Source of the DNA: Micromonosporaceae bacterium
GTDB lineage: Bacteria; Actinomycetota; Actinomycetes; Mycobacteriales; Micromonosporaceae
DNA length: 41,872 bases
Reading direction: 5' to 3'
Assembly (NCBI GenBank): GCA_020027875.1
Contig: JAHRHA010000045.1
Coordinates: forward strand, 1 to 41,872
The position numbers were made by a program, and so were the translations under genes. The notes below the pieces were generated by a model that was not told the DNA's origin, did no database searches, and worked only from the letters and a program-made list of their open reading frames with translations. Positions 33,516 through 41,872 of this stretch are shown here, piece after piece (the stretch's first letter is position 1; every line of letters begins with the position of its first letter).

Positions 33516-33521
33516 CTGGCC

Positions 33522-34784
33522 ATGGTATCACCATCCGTTACGTCGGGTGGTGGCGATGAATTCCAGCGCATCTTGATCTCGAACACGATGGTGTACCGGT
33601 ACTCACATAGCGGGTTCAAGGCCATCGTCGACGGCATGGAACGGCGTGGCCAGCTCGGCGAGTTGGCCGAGCAAGCGGCACGCGACTTTGAGGTGACCGG
33701 CGGGTCCGTTCTGGGCGAAATCGCTTCGCGCACGGTTATCCGGCGTCGGCCGATGGTAAGCGTGTCACTCGACCTGAACCAGCCGATGTTCGCCCACGCC
33801 GAACCCGGGGTGATTCTCGTTGTCTCCAGCTGCGTCGAGGACACTACCGTAGCGGTCACCGTCAACATCTGTTTCAGCCGAGCGAGCAGTGATCAGCTTG
33901 TCGCCGTGGGCCAGAGCATGTACCACAGGCGGGTCGAGACGCCCGTTGGGTCCGTCCAGCTGGGGGAGAAGGTCACAAGTCCCATCCGGTCCGTGCGGGA
34001 CATACAACATCAGTTGGCCGAGCATCTCGGCCTGCTGAAGCGTCCACATGCGACTAGCCACTTCAGATGCATCGAGATACGCCAGTTCGGCAACCTCACG
34101 ACCGCGAGTGAGGCGCTCGACAAGAACGCATTGGGGCTGTACGGGATCCTTGCCGCTGATGAAGGATGGCGCTACGTGGGCGCCGAGGTCGCTCAGCGAC
34201 GGTTCAACCATATGTGGAGCACGCGTGGCTTTGTCGGCATTGTCAGCCTCGGTGACTCGACCCTATCGCTGAACCTTCGACCCCCTGACTACAGTCTCGC
34301 CGCGAATTCCTACTTCGAGCACCACTTTGGTCGTCCTGAGTCCTATTTCTCCAACGACTTCTGCATTGCCGGACTGGAGCACGGTCCGTTCCTAGCTCGG
34401 GAACTTGCGGCCTATCGGCAATGTGTCGCGGAAGATATGCGGAAGCGACTCCTATCGCGTCGAACGCTCAAGCTGAAGGTATCCGTGCTTGGTGACGTGT
34501 CCGGCCGGGCGCAGCGGAACTCGCTTTATCGTTCGCTGGTCGAAGACCTCGTCCGCTTGCGCGATCAGCCGCCGGCTGAGCTGGCCGCGCTCGTCAACAT
34601 GATCGAGCAAGACTCCGGTCTGCCGGACAGCCTCGATAGCCTTCGCCAGGAGGTGCAGGCCCTCGAGAACGAGGAGCAGACCCTCTACCTGTATCGGGTC
34701 AACCGGGTGCTCGTCCTCGTCGCGTGGATTGGGATTGTCGTGGCGGCCGTTGGCGTCGTCGCCGCGATCGGCCCCTCGTGGTAA
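33522..34784 (+). CDS. Tail-anchored protein of unknown function, coupled to a methyltransferase
   Basis: 420 residues from ATG 33522; AGGAGGT lies within the 3' end of the methyltransferase gene. About 390 residues are soluble, with no family I recognise: an N-terminal part with SVSLDLNQPMFAHAEPGVIL, a middle part with FRCIEIRQFGN, YGILAADEGWRYVGAEVAQ and SLGDSTLSLNLRPP, then a helical region with a predicted coiled coil (SLDSLRQEVQALENEEQTL) and one C-terminal membrane helix (VLVLVAWIGIVVAAVGVVAA) with almost no tail. The topology places the large domain in the cytoplasm (N-in, C-tail anchor). The context suggests it works with the methyltransferase. Confidence 0.8.
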   Translation: MVSPSVTSGGGDEFQRILISNTMVYRYSHSGFKAIVDGMERRGQLGELAEQAARDFEVTGGSVLGEIASRTVIRRRPMVSVSLDLNQPMFAHAEPGVILVVSSCVEDTTVAVTVNICFSRASSDQLVAVGQSMYHRRVETPVGSVQLGEKVTSPIRSVRDIQHQLAEHLGLLKRPHATSHFRCIEIRQFGNLTTASEALDKNALGLYGILAADEGWRYVGAEVAQRRFNHMWSTRGFVGIVSLGDSTLSLNLRPPDYSLAANSYFEHHFGRPESYFSNDFCIAGLEHGPFLARELAAYRQCVAEDMRKRLLSRRTLKLKVSVLGDVSGRAQRNSLYRSLVEDLVRLRDQPPAELAALVNMIEQDSGLPDSLDSLRQEVQALENEEQTLYLYRVNRVLVLVAWIGIVVAAVGVVAAIGPSW

Positions 34785-34850
34785 CTCCGCCGACGCGCTG
34801 TCGTGCCGATGAGCGTGCGTGTCCGCCCGAAGATGGGCGATGATCGTGTC

Positions 34851-36257
34851 ATGGGCAACCTGGCCGACCTGACGGCCACCGAACTGATCGCTGCGTATCG
34901 GGACGGTAGCGTGTCCCCGGTTGAGGCGGCCCGGGCGGCGCTGGCTGCGATCGATGCCGGCAACGCCGACGTCAACGCCTTTGTCCTGGTCGACTCCGAC
35001 GCTGCGTTGGCTGCTGCCCAGCGGTCCGAGGCCCGTTGGCGCTCCGGCGGCGTTGTCGGGCCGGGCGACGGCATACCGACCTCGATCAAGGACATCCTCT
35101 ATACCCGCGGGTGGCCGACACTGCGTGGCACCAACCTGATCGATGAGCGCGGGCCATGGACCGAGGACGCTCCGGCGGTGGCGCGGCTACGGGAGACCGG
35201 AGCCGTCCTGCTGGGCAAGACGACCACGCCGGAGTTCGGCTGGAAGGGCGTCACCGACTCGTTGCGGCACGGCCCCACCGGCAATCCGTGGGATGCCGCG
35301 CTGACCGCCGGCGGATCGAGCGGGGGCAGCGCGGCCGCGGTTGGGCTCGGCATGGGTACGTGGTCGGTCGGCACAGACGGCGGCGGGTCGCTGCGCATCC
35401 CCGCCGCGTTTACCGGTACGGTCACGATCAAGCCGACGTACGGGTTGGTCCCGGTGTGGCCCGCGAGTCCATTTGGGACCCTCTCGCACGCCGGCCCGAT
35501 AACCCGCAGCGTCGCCGATGCCGCTTTGATGCTCGACATCCTCACCGGCTTCGACCCGAGGGATTGGTCGGCGTTACCCACTCCGACCACGTCGTACCTG
35601 CACGGGCTTGACGACGGCGTGCGCGGCCTGCACATCGCGTTCTCGCCGGATCTGGGCTATGTGCGCAACGAACCGCAGGTCGAGGCCGCGGTGCGTGCCG
35701 CTGCCGCGGTGCTGGCCGATGCCGGTGCGCATGTTGAGCAGGCCGATCCTGGCTTCGCCGATCCCGTTGACGCCTTCCACGTGCTGTGGTTCGCGGGCGC
35801 GGCCAAGCTCCTTGAGTCGTACGGAGCAGACGCCGCCCGGCGCGTCGATCCCGGCCTGCGCCGCAGTGTTGAATGGGCCGCTGGAATCAGCACCGGGGAC
35901 TATCTGGATGCGACCGCGCTGCGGGTGGATCTCGGCGTGCGGATGGGTCGCTTTCACCAGACGTACGACCTCCTGCTGACGCCGACCCTGCCGATCACTG
36001 CATTCCCGAAAGGCAGGGATGTGCCGCAGGGATGGCATTCGGTGGACTGGACCAGTTGGACTCCTTACACGTACCCATTCAATATGAGCCAACAGCCGGC
36101 CGCGAGCGTGCCGTGCGGATTCACTTCCAGCGGTCTTCCAACCGGCTTGCAGATCGTCGGCCCGCGCCACGCCGACGCGCTCGTGCTGAGGGCCGCTCGC
36201 GCCTACGAGCGGGCCACCGACTGGACCTCCACACTGCCGCCACTCACCCGCCGCTGA
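34851..36257 (+). CDS. Amidase (amidase signature family)
   Basis: 468 residues from ATG 34851 (MGNLADLTATELIAAY); an upstream ATG at 34803 gives a basic, less likely extension. The Ser-cisSer-Lys triad is complete: Lys80 (GIPTSIKD), the cis-Ser in GGSSGGSAA (about 156-157) and Ser180 (GTDGGGSLRIPA). The order DLTATELIAAYRDGSVSPVEA, GATTxPEFGWKG-like loop and C-terminal ASVPCGFTSSGLPTGLQIVG is that of GatA-related stand-alone amidases. It hydrolyses an unknown carboxamide; with no gatB/gatC nearby it is not the tRNA amidotransferase. Confidence 0.92.
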   Translation: MGNLADLTATELIAAYRDGSVSPVEAARAALAAIDAGNADVNAFVLVDSDAALAAAQRSEARWRSGGVVGPGDGIPTSIKDILYTRGWPTLRGTNLIDERGPWTEDAPAVARLRETGAVLLGKTTTPEFGWKGVTDSLRHGPTGNPWDAALTAGGSSGGSAAAVGLGMGTWSVGTDGGGSLRIPAAFTGTVTIKPTYGLVPVWPASPFGTLSHAGPITRSVADAALMLDILTGFDPRDWSALPTPTTSYLHGLDDGVRGLHIAFSPDLGYVRNEPQVEAAVRAAAAVLADAGAHVEQADPGFADPVDAFHVLWFAGAAKLLESYGADAARRVDPGLRRSVEWAAGISTGDYLDATALRVDLGVRMGRFHQTYDLLLTPTLPITAFPKGRDVPQGWHSVDWTSWTPYTYPFNMSQQPAASVPCGFTSSGLPTGLQIVGPRHADALVLRAARAYERATDWTSTLPPLTRR

Positions 36258-36274
36258 CAACGTAAGGCGCGGCA

Positions 36275-36844
36275 CTATGTACCCGAGCCGCTGCTGGGGG
36301 TTCGCGTGGCAGGGCAGTGCGCGCCGACGCCGATGCGGGCGTGGGCCTCGCCTGCGGCCGTGCGGATTGTGAGTGTCACGCAGGTTGGGGCAACGACCGT
36401 ATAGCCGCCCGCGAAGACCAGCCACTCAAACCCGCCCGGGCAGCCGGGCAGATGCAGCTCAGTCCCCCTCGGTCCGGGGCTGCCCCAGCCGATGAGTGTG
36501 TTGCGCCTCGACTCGGCCGAGACGCTCAACTCGATGACGGCATTGGACCGCATGATCAAGCCGTCCTTGGCGAAGAACCATCCGGGCTCGTCCGCCGCGT
36601 TGACCTGGAGCACCATCGTCGGCAACGCGACGGCGTCCAGCACTACGTCGTGATCCGCTGGCGGCGCGGACAACCCATCGATCGCGTGCGCGCACGGGAT
36701 CTCGTTGGCACTCGGGGATCCTGACGCGCTGACGGGCCCGGACTGAGGTACGGCGATGACCCGGCCCGGCGTCGGTGGAGCCGCACACGCCGACAACACG
36801 CCACACAGGACGGCGATCAGCCCGTGCTGTACTCGTGCCCTCAC
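36275..36844 (-). CDS. Predicted lipoprotein
   Basis: From GTG 36844 the protein has 189 residues: a short basic n-region (VRARVQ), a hydrophobic core (GLIAVLCGV) and a lipobox LSAC with the lipidated Cys at position 20. The mature part is Pro/Ser-rich near the anchor, then a compact beta-rich domain with Cys at EIPCAHAI, LPGCPGGFEW, PTCVTLTIR and GAHCPA, enough for two disulfides. The longer open frame to 37027 is excluded by the signal peptide. Function unknown. It is divergent from the MerR gene. Confidence 0.75.
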   Translation of the reverse strand: MRARVQHGLIAVLCGVLSACAAPPTPGRVIAVPQSGPVSASGSPSANEIPCAHAIDGLSAPPADHDVVLDAVALPTMVLQVNAADEPGWFFAKDGLIMRSNAVIELSVSAESRRNTLIGWGSPGPRGTELHLPGCPGGFEWLVFAGGYTVVAPTCVTLTIRTAAGEAHARIGVGAHCPATRTPSSGSGT

Positions 36845-37007
36845 AATTACATGGAGTCTCCGCAGCAACGGGGAGTTCCGTCGCCTCCTCAGCCGTCCCA
36901 CGGGCTTGATCAGTTGCTTGACGACCTCGCGACAGACGTTCTGGCCGTACGTTACTTCTCCGACCCCGGCGGCACCTGCTGGCGAGGTCGGGTCGAGAAT
37001 CTCAGCC

Positions 37008-37835
37008 ATGCGGGTGCGACTGGCCATTGGGGACTTCTCCCGGATGACTCACCTGAGCGTGAAGGCCCTTCGGCACTACCACGACGTGGGGCTGCTCGAG
37101 CCGGCCGAGATCGACCCGGCATCCGGCTACCGCTTCTATGAGCCCAGTCAGGTGCCGATCGCGCAGGTGATCCGCAGGTTCCGGGACCTCGGCATGCCAC
37201 TCGACGAGATCAAGGAGGTGCTGCAGGCTCCCGACGTCTCGACCCGTAACCAGGTGATGGTCGCGCACCTGCAGCGGATGGAGTCACAGCTTGCGGAGAC
37301 GCAATCCGTCGTGGCTTCGCTGCGATCGCTGCTGGAGAGGCCGCCCGCGCCCATCGCGGTGGAGCACCGGTCCGTGGGCCAGGTGCGAGCCCTCGCGATC
37401 TCCGAGCATGTGTCGATGCTCGACCTGGACACGTGGTGGGATGGAGCGTTTCGCGAACTGGATGCAGCGTTGGCAGCGGCGGCCATGCCACCAGCGGGGC
37501 CTCGTGCCGCGTTGTACTCCGCCGAGTACTTTGAGTTCGAGGCCGGCGGCGAGGTCGTTGCGTACATCCCGATCACGGGCGACGTGAGCTCCGGCGGCCG
37601 GACAAGGATGCTGGAGATCCCGCCAGCGGAGCTGGCGGTGGCCGTGCACAAGGGCGGCTTTGCTGACCTGGACCAGACCTATGGCGCGCTGGGCACCTAC
37701 GTGGCCGAGCGCGAGATCGGCGTAGACGGGCCAATTCGCGAGCACTATCTGGTGACCGCGTTCGACACCGATGAAGAGTCTCGTCACGTGACCGAGGTCT
37801 GTTGGCCGGTCTTCCAGACCACACCCTCGTCCTGA
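37008..37835 (+). CDS. MerR-family regulator with GyrI-like (BmrR-type) ligand domain
   Basis: 275 residues from ATG 37008. The N-terminal MerR HTH (LAIGDFSRMTHLSVKALRHY, then GLLEPAEIDPASGYRFYEPSQV) is followed by a dimerisation helix (about 80-115) and a C-terminal GyrI-like effector domain (about 120-275: VRALAISEHVSM, GEVVAYIPITG, LAVAVHKGGFADLDQTYGAL). BmrR-type proteins sense lipophilic cations and unwind the spacer of efflux-pump promoters. It is directly followed by two transporter genes in the same direction, so it probably regulates them. Confidence 0.9.
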   Translation: MRVRLAIGDFSRMTHLSVKALRHYHDVGLLEPAEIDPASGYRFYEPSQVPIAQVIRRFRDLGMPLDEIKEVLQAPDVSTRNQVMVAHLQRMESQLAETQSVVASLRSLLERPPAPIAVEHRSVGQVRALAISEHVSMLDLDTWWDGAFRELDAALAAAAMPPAGPRAALYSAEYFEFEAGGEVVAYIPITGDVSSGGRTRMLEIPPAELAVAVHKGGFADLDQTYGALGTYVAEREIGVDGPIREHYLVTAFDTDEESRHVTEVCWPVFQTTPSS

Positions 37836-37893
37836 CCGCCGAGCACGGCGCGCCGCTTGACTATCCCGTAACGGGAGACCTGACGGTCGGTGC

Positions 37894-39231
37894 GTGGACG
37901 GGATCAACCGCATGCTCGCCAGAGAGCGCCAGGCCGACATCGTACGAGAAGCTAAGCGCAGCCAGCAAACACGAGAGAGCCAAGCCGCGAGGCACGCCCC
38001 AGCACGCTTTGGGCTCTCGCGCGAGCTGTGGCTCGTCGTGCTCGGGATCTTCTTGAACTACGTCGGGTACGGCGCGGTCCTGCCATTCGAGGTCATCTAT
38101 CTGCACGATGGTCGCGGTTTCAGTCTGGGCGTCGCTGGTGTGGTGGTCGGCTTGATCACCGGTGTCGCGGTCGTGACCGCGCCACTGGCGGGTCCGCTCA
38201 TCGACCGCTTTGGGGCTCGTGCTGTCGCCACGGGCGGCGGAGTTGCGCTGGCCGCCGGGTACGCCGGCCTGGCGTTTGCTCACTCGCCTGCTCGTGCGTT
38301 CGTGGCCGCTGCAATCGCGGGCGCTGGAAACGGCGCCCTGAATCCAAGTCAGTCAACCCTCGTGGCGACGCTCGCACCGCCGCAGCTGCGCCATCGCGCC
38401 ACCGCGGTCTCGCGTGTTGCCGCCAACGTCGGCGCAGGGATCGGCGGTGGTGTTGGCGGACTCGTCGCGGCGTACGGCTTGACCGGGTTCGTTGTGCTGT
38501 TCCTGGCCAACGGCTCCACCTACCTCGTGTATGTGTGCGTCTTGGTCGCCCTTGTGCGTGACGGCGCACGACCGGAGCCGATCACGGGCGGGTATCGGCT
38601 CGTTGTTCGTGACCGAGCATTCGTCCATCTCGCACTCACGAACGTGGCGATGATCGCGGTCGGTTGGGGCGTCTTCACCTGGCTCTTACCTCCCTACGCC
38701 GAGAACGACCTGGGCATCAGCGTGCAGCTCATCGGGCTGCTGCTGCTCGCCAACGCCACCACGGTCGCCGTCGCCCAACTGCCGATCGCCAAGCTCGCCG
38801 AGGATCGCCGGCGAGTCGTGATGATGGCGCTGGCAGCGTGGATGTTCGTCAGCGCTTGCCTGCTCGTGGTCGCCGCAGGCGCTCGCACCGATATGGCGTA
38901 CACGGCACTGTTCGCGGCAACGATCCTCGTCGGCGTCGGCGAATGCTTCCACACGACCGTGCTCATGCCGCTCGTCGCCGATCTCGCGCCGGCCGGTCTG
39001 CGCGGAAGGTACATGGCGTCGATGGGGCTCTCGTGGTGGATCGGCCTGGCGATCGCGCCGGCGGTCGGCGCTCAGCTGCTAAGCGTCTCACCGACGGCGG
39101 CATTCCTCACGGCCGCCGTTGTGGCACTTGCGGCTGGCGTCTCGGCGCTGACGCTGGAGCGAGGGCTACCCGATGCCTCCCGACTGACGCCTCGCCCGCA
39201 CGTTGCGCACCTGTCGCCCGTAGCAGAATAG
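37894..39231 (+). CDS. MFS transporter, 12-span
   Basis: 445 residues from GTG 37894; ATG 37912 (MLARERQAD) is an alternative start. A basic N-terminus is followed by 12 hydrophobic spans: LWLVVLGIFLNYVGYGAVLP is span 1, motif A-like GPLIDRFGARAVATGGG lies between spans 2 and 3, and RATAVSRVAANVGAGIGG is a motif-B/C-like region. It resembles drug exporters of the DHA1/MdtH type. It lies 58 bases after the MerR gene and seven bases before the EamA gene, in one operon. A drug-efflux role is inferred from the regulator. Confidence 0.88.
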   Translation: MDGINRMLARERQADIVREAKRSQQTRESQAARHAPARFGLSRELWLVVLGIFLNYVGYGAVLPFEVIYLHDGRGFSLGVAGVVVGLITGVAVVTAPLAGPLIDRFGARAVATGGGVALAAGYAGLAFAHSPARAFVAAAIAGAGNGALNPSQSTLVATLAPPQLRHRATAVSRVAANVGAGIGGGVGGLVAAYGLTGFVVLFLANGSTYLVYVCVLVALVRDGARPEPITGGYRLVVRDRAFVHLALTNVAMIAVGWGVFTWLLPPYAENDLGISVQLIGLLLLANATTVAVAQLPIAKLAEDRRRVVMMALAAWMFVSACLLVVAAGARTDMAYTALFAATILVGVGECFHTTVLMPLVADLAPAGLRGRYMASMGLSWWIGLAIAPAVGAQLLSVSPTAAFLTAAVVALAAGVSALTLERGLPDASRLTPRPHVAHLSPVAE

Positions 39232-39238
39232 GGGTGCG

Positions 39239-40192
39239 ATGAGCGAGGACGACCTGCGCCCGCCGCCTTCGGTCGCCGCGCGCACCGACCGAGTGGCGCT
39301 CGCGGCCGGGTTGGTGACGGTGACGCTGTGGGGCTCGGCCTTCGTCGCCATCCGCGACGCCGGCCATACGCTGTCCCCCGGCTCGCTGGCGCTCGGCCGA
39401 CTGCTCGTCAGCTTGGTCGTGCTCGGCGTCGCGGCCGCGATCTGGCACGAGCCGCCGCCCCAGCGGCGCGACCTGCTCGGGATCGCCGCCTTCGGCGCCC
39501 TTTTCCTCGGCGTCTACAGCGTCACGTTGAACGAGGCTGAACGTCGCGTCGACGCCGGGACGGCCGCGATGCTGATCAACACCGGCCCGATCCTGATCGC
39601 GATCCTCGCCGGGATATTCCTCAAGGAAGGCTTCCCCCGCTGGCTCTTCGCCGGTTGCGCCGTCGCGTTCTCGGGTTGCGTCTTGATCGGCCTCGCCGGC
39701 TCACAGTCGGGCTCCCGTGCCGGCCTCGGCATCGCGCTCCTGATCGTCGCAGCCTTCGCCTATGCCGCGGCTGTCGTTATCCAGAAGCCGGTGCTGGCCC
39801 GCGTGTCGCCTTTGCAGGTGACGTGGCTCGGCTGCGCCGCTGGGACTGTCGTCTGCTTGCCGTTCGCGCCGACGCTCGTAGGCGAGCTCGACGACGCGGG
39901 CGCGACCGCAATCGGCTGGATGGTCTACCTCGGTGTCGCGCCGACAGCGCTAGGATTCGCGACCTGGGCGTACGCCTTGCGCCGCACGAGCGCCGGCCGC
40001 CTGGCCTCGCTCGCCTACCTGATTCCGGTCGTCGCGATCCTGCTTGGCTGGGCGCTGCTCGGTGAGACGCCACCGTGGCTCGCGGCTGTCGGCGGCGCGC
40101 TCTGCCTCGCCGGTGTCTTTCTGGCCCGGCGCCGCCAGGACCCCGCTGATCAAAGGTCCTCTGGACCGACGATTCGTATACCGTCCCACTGA
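39239..40192 (+). CDS. EamA-family (DMT superfamily) transporter
   Basis: 317 residues, ten spans in two EamA repeats: LAAGLVTVTLWGSAFVAIRD starts the first, GIALLIVAAFAYAAAVVIQK the second. The end of repeat 1 (GTAAMLINTGPILIAILAGI) and of repeat 2 (RLASLAYLIPVVAILLGWAL, with LGETPPWLAAVGGAL) are classic. EamA proteins export amino acids and other metabolites or drugs. ATG 39239 follows AGGGG and lies seven bases after the MFS stop. Third gene of the MerR-led operon. Confidence 0.92.
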   Translation: MSEDDLRPPPSVAARTDRVALAAGLVTVTLWGSAFVAIRDAGHTLSPGSLALGRLLVSLVVLGVAAAIWHEPPPQRRDLLGIAAFGALFLGVYSVTLNEAERRVDAGTAAMLINTGPILIAILAGIFLKEGFPRWLFAGCAVAFSGCVLIGLAGSQSGSRAGLGIALLIVAAFAYAAAVVIQKPVLARVSPLQVTWLGCAAGTVVCLPFAPTLVGELDDAGATAIGWMVYLGVAPTALGFATWAYALRRTSAGRLASLAYLIPVVAILLGWALLGETPPWLAAVGGALCLAGVFLARRRQDPADQRSSGPTIRIPSH

Positions 40193-40201
40193 TCGCGAGA
40201 C

Positions 40202-40534
40202 GTGGTCGCCGGTGGCGGTGTGGCGTTCGACCCGACACCGCCGGATCTGGTCGGTGCACTGCTGCTGCGACGCTTCCTCGATGTCGTCCCAGATCGGCAG
40301 CAGCGCCAGGCGCTGGAGGTCTGCGCGCTCGCCCGGGTGACGACCGAGACCCTGCTGCGGGACGCCCTGGAACTCGACGACGCGCACCACCTGTTCATGT
40401 GGCTTCGCAGCCTGTCGTTCGTCGAGGCGGGGGCCGACGGGCTGTTTCCCCACGAGCTTTCGCGCGACGTACTCGACATCGACCTGCGCTGGCGCGACCC
40501 CGACGCCTACAAGCACACATTCCGAGGCTCATAG
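40202..40534 (+). pseudogene. Internal fragment of a large ATPase-type regulator
   Basis: 110 codons from GTG 40202. The text LVGALLLRRFLDVVPDRQQR, LEVCALARVTTETLLRDAL, LFMWLRSLSFVE and GLFPHELSRDVLDIDLRWRD is the winged-helix segment that follows the NTPase domain in large actinomycete ATP-binding regulators. Both the upstream NTPase and the downstream part are missing, and the end (KHTFRGS) departs from the family. It starts ten bases after the EamA stop and could still be translated, but is a gene fragment. Confidence 0.65.
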
Positions 40535-40666
40535 CCGCGCTCATGTTTCCCGCGCTCATCCTTGCAGCGCTTGCCGTGGCAACAGCCGCCATCGTGATCG
40601 GCTGCGAGCCGACGACCCCGACCTGACCGACCTCACGCGAGGCTCAGTATCGGCCGCAAATCGCGG

Positions 40667-41476
40667 CTAGTGGCCCCGTTCTTGCCGGCCCGAATGCAGC
40701 CGTTCGGCCAGGAAATCTTCCCAGGTTCGGTGGCCTACCGCCTGTTGGGGGGCGAGGTTGGCGCCGGCTCGGTATGCGCGGGCGGCCCTACCGGGGAGCC
40801 TGACTGGCATGATCAGCCGGTGCCGGTGGCTGGCCTGCAGGTAGCTGCGGAGCAGCTCGTTCATGCCGTACACGCGTGGTCCGGCGATGTCGGGCACCCG
40901 GCCGGACGGCTTGCCGAGGGAGAGCTCGACGAGCCGGGTCGCCACCTCGCCGGCGTCGATCGGTTGGAACCGGACGCCGGCCGGGACGGGTATCACCGGC
41001 AATTTCGCCATTTGCTTGGCCGTCATCAATATGAAGTCGTGGAACTGGGTGGCACGCAGCGTGGTCCACGGCAATCCGGAGTCTTCCACGATGCGCTCCG
41101 CGGCCCGTTTGGCCGCGAAGTAGCCGAACATGGCACGGTCGACCCGGCTGACGACGGGGACCCGTTCGGCGCCGACGACCGAGATGTATACCAGGTGTGG
41201 GGCGGCTGTCCGCGACGCCGCCCGTACCAGGTTGCGGGTCTTGTCCTCGTCGCCTTTGGGGCTGCCCGCGCAGTGCACGATGGTCTCGACGCCGTCGACT
41301 GCGGCTTCGATTCCTTCGCCGGTGGCCAGGTCGCCGATCATGAACTCGACGCCGTCCTCGGACTCGTGGCCGCGCCGGCTGAGTACCCGCACGTGACGGC
41401 CGGCCCCCCGCAGGAGCGGTACGACGAGGCGTCCGAGGGTGCCGGTGCCGCCGGTGAGCAGGATGGGCGAGGTCAT
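40667..41476 (-). CDS. NmrA-like NAD(P)-binding protein (atypical SDR)
   Basis: 269 residues from ATG 41476 with GGAGA seven bases upstream. The dinucleotide-binding motif is LLTGGTGTLGRLVVPLL, followed by the basic patch VRVLSRRGHES that prefers NADP(H). GVETIVHCAGSPKGD and HLVYISVVGAERV are typical, and YFAAKRAAERIVEDSGLPWT supplies Tyr/Lys-like residues. The family includes quinone reductases, regulators and isomerases; the substrate is unknown. Its 3' end faces the small regulator fragment. Confidence 0.9.
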   Translation of the reverse strand: MTSPILLTGGTGTLGRLVVPLLRGAGRHVRVLSRRGHESEDGVEFMIGDLATGEGIEAAVDGVETIVHCAGSPKGDEDKTRNLVRAASRTAAPHLVYISVVGAERVPVVSRVDRAMFGYFAAKRAAERIVEDSGLPWTTLRATQFHDFILMTAKQMAKLPVIPVPAGVRFQPIDAGEVATRLVELSLGKPSGRVPDIAGPRVYGMNELLRSYLQASHRHRLIMPVRLPGRAARAYRAGANLAPQQAVGHRTWEDFLAERLHSGRQERGH

Positions 41477-41653
41477 CGTGATCTCCAATTCGTTCGTCCG
41501 GGAGCGGATCTCCCGGTCACATCGGCTGGTTTTCAGGGGTCTACTGGTATGACACCCCGCGAGGTAGGAATGTGACCTGGTGGACGAGCGCCGCCGGCGT
41601 ATTCATTTCCGCAGACGGCGTACCTCGGCGTGCGGGAGGAGACCTCCGTGGGC

Positions 41654-41849
41654 GTGCACAGCGCCGTCCGGTTCGAGGAGGAGTTCACCGGGAGGGTCTA
41701 TACGAGAAGGGCACGATGCGGTACGGGTATGTGATCGAACCGAAGGACCGAGCGCTACCGTGTACACCATGGCGCCACCCGGTACAACGGGGTACGCCGA
41801 CTGGAAGGTAGTGGTCGATCAGGCGGTTCGCACGCTTGACCTCGGATAG
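41654..41849 (+). pseudogene. Frameshifted remnant of a hypothetical protein
   Basis: Three protein-like segments lie in order in three frames: VHSAVRFEEEFTGRVY (from GTG 41654), YEKGTMRYGYVIEPKDRA, and VYTMAPPGTTGYADWKVVVD to the stop at 41849 (VRTLDLG). Together they read like one continuous sequence with two small indels. No family is recognised. It could be a decayed gene or the result of sequence errors. Confidence 0.4.
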
Positions 41850-41872
41850 GTATCTCAGCAAGGAGTCACGTC

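Noticed and set aside
34851..36257. Amidase as GatA of the tRNA amidotransferase
   Set aside because: No gatB or gatC nearby, and the protein fits stand-alone amidases better.
36844..37027. N-terminal extension of the lipoprotein frame
   Set aside because: The lipobox and signal peptide require a start at 36844; the extension overlaps the MerR start.
40543..40626. 27-codon hydrophobic frame with a Cys (MFPALILAALAVATAAIVIG)
   Set aside because: No ribosome site and no context; composition alone does not support a gene.

Overview
The window is high-GC DNA of an actinomycete-type bacterium (Actinomycetota, order not resolved). The base composition, frequent GTG starts, several apparently leaderless genes with a TAnnnT box 6-7 bases before the start, and families such as LuxR-type LAL regulators, LLM oxidoreductases, EmrB/QacA-type transporters and SigG-like ECF sigma factors all point that way. 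There are no rRNA or tRNA genes, CRISPR array or intact insertion sequence that I can see. It reads as an accessory chromosomal region with many solitary genes and several decayed ones.

Layout. 1-1650 is a recombination scar: a gene running in from the left edge, a start-only gene remnant, an inverted small gene and an integrase N-terminal remnant. 1661-8300 holds small membrane proteins, two VOC (glyoxalase-fold) proteins, a DUF3754 membrane protein overlapping an unlisted 45-residue membrane peptide, a CPBP protease homologue that lacks its catalytic glutamates, and a GrpB-family protein. 8300-9907 has strong hairpins and an LLM oxidoreductase gene broken by two one-base deletions in C runs. 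10064-11080 is a clear oleA (head-to-head fatty acyl condensation) without oleBCD beside it. 11431-13627 is an NfeD-like/flotillin operon.

13779-20969 is the most coherent unit. Two paralogous 876-residue ATPase-LuxR (LAL) regulators lie head to head around a DUF4242 (SCO4226-like) gene, and a secreted vanadium-haloperoxidase-like protein follows. A ~112-base promoter-containing block is repeated upstream of the DUF4242 gene and of the haloperoxidase gene, suggesting that both are targets of the same regulators. The haloperoxidase has Tyr in place of the acid-base His.

21096-25755 holds a protein made of 17-residue tandem repeats, a DUF1232 protein, a stand-alone LanC-like protein with a CCG-type zinc site, a methyltransferase and two membrane proteins. 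25797-29331 has an EmrB/QacA-type exporter, the deletion scar of a VOC gene and a divergent SigG-like sigma factor. 29422-30652 is an AbiEii-type nucleotidyltransferase toxin with its HTH partner. 30765-36257 holds a nitroreductase, an APH-fold kinase, a methyltransferase/tail-anchored-protein operon of unknown role and an amidase. 36275-40192 has a lipoprotein divergent from a MerR-MFS-EamA efflux operon. The right end carries a regulator fragment, an NmrA-like reductase and a frameshifted gene remnant.
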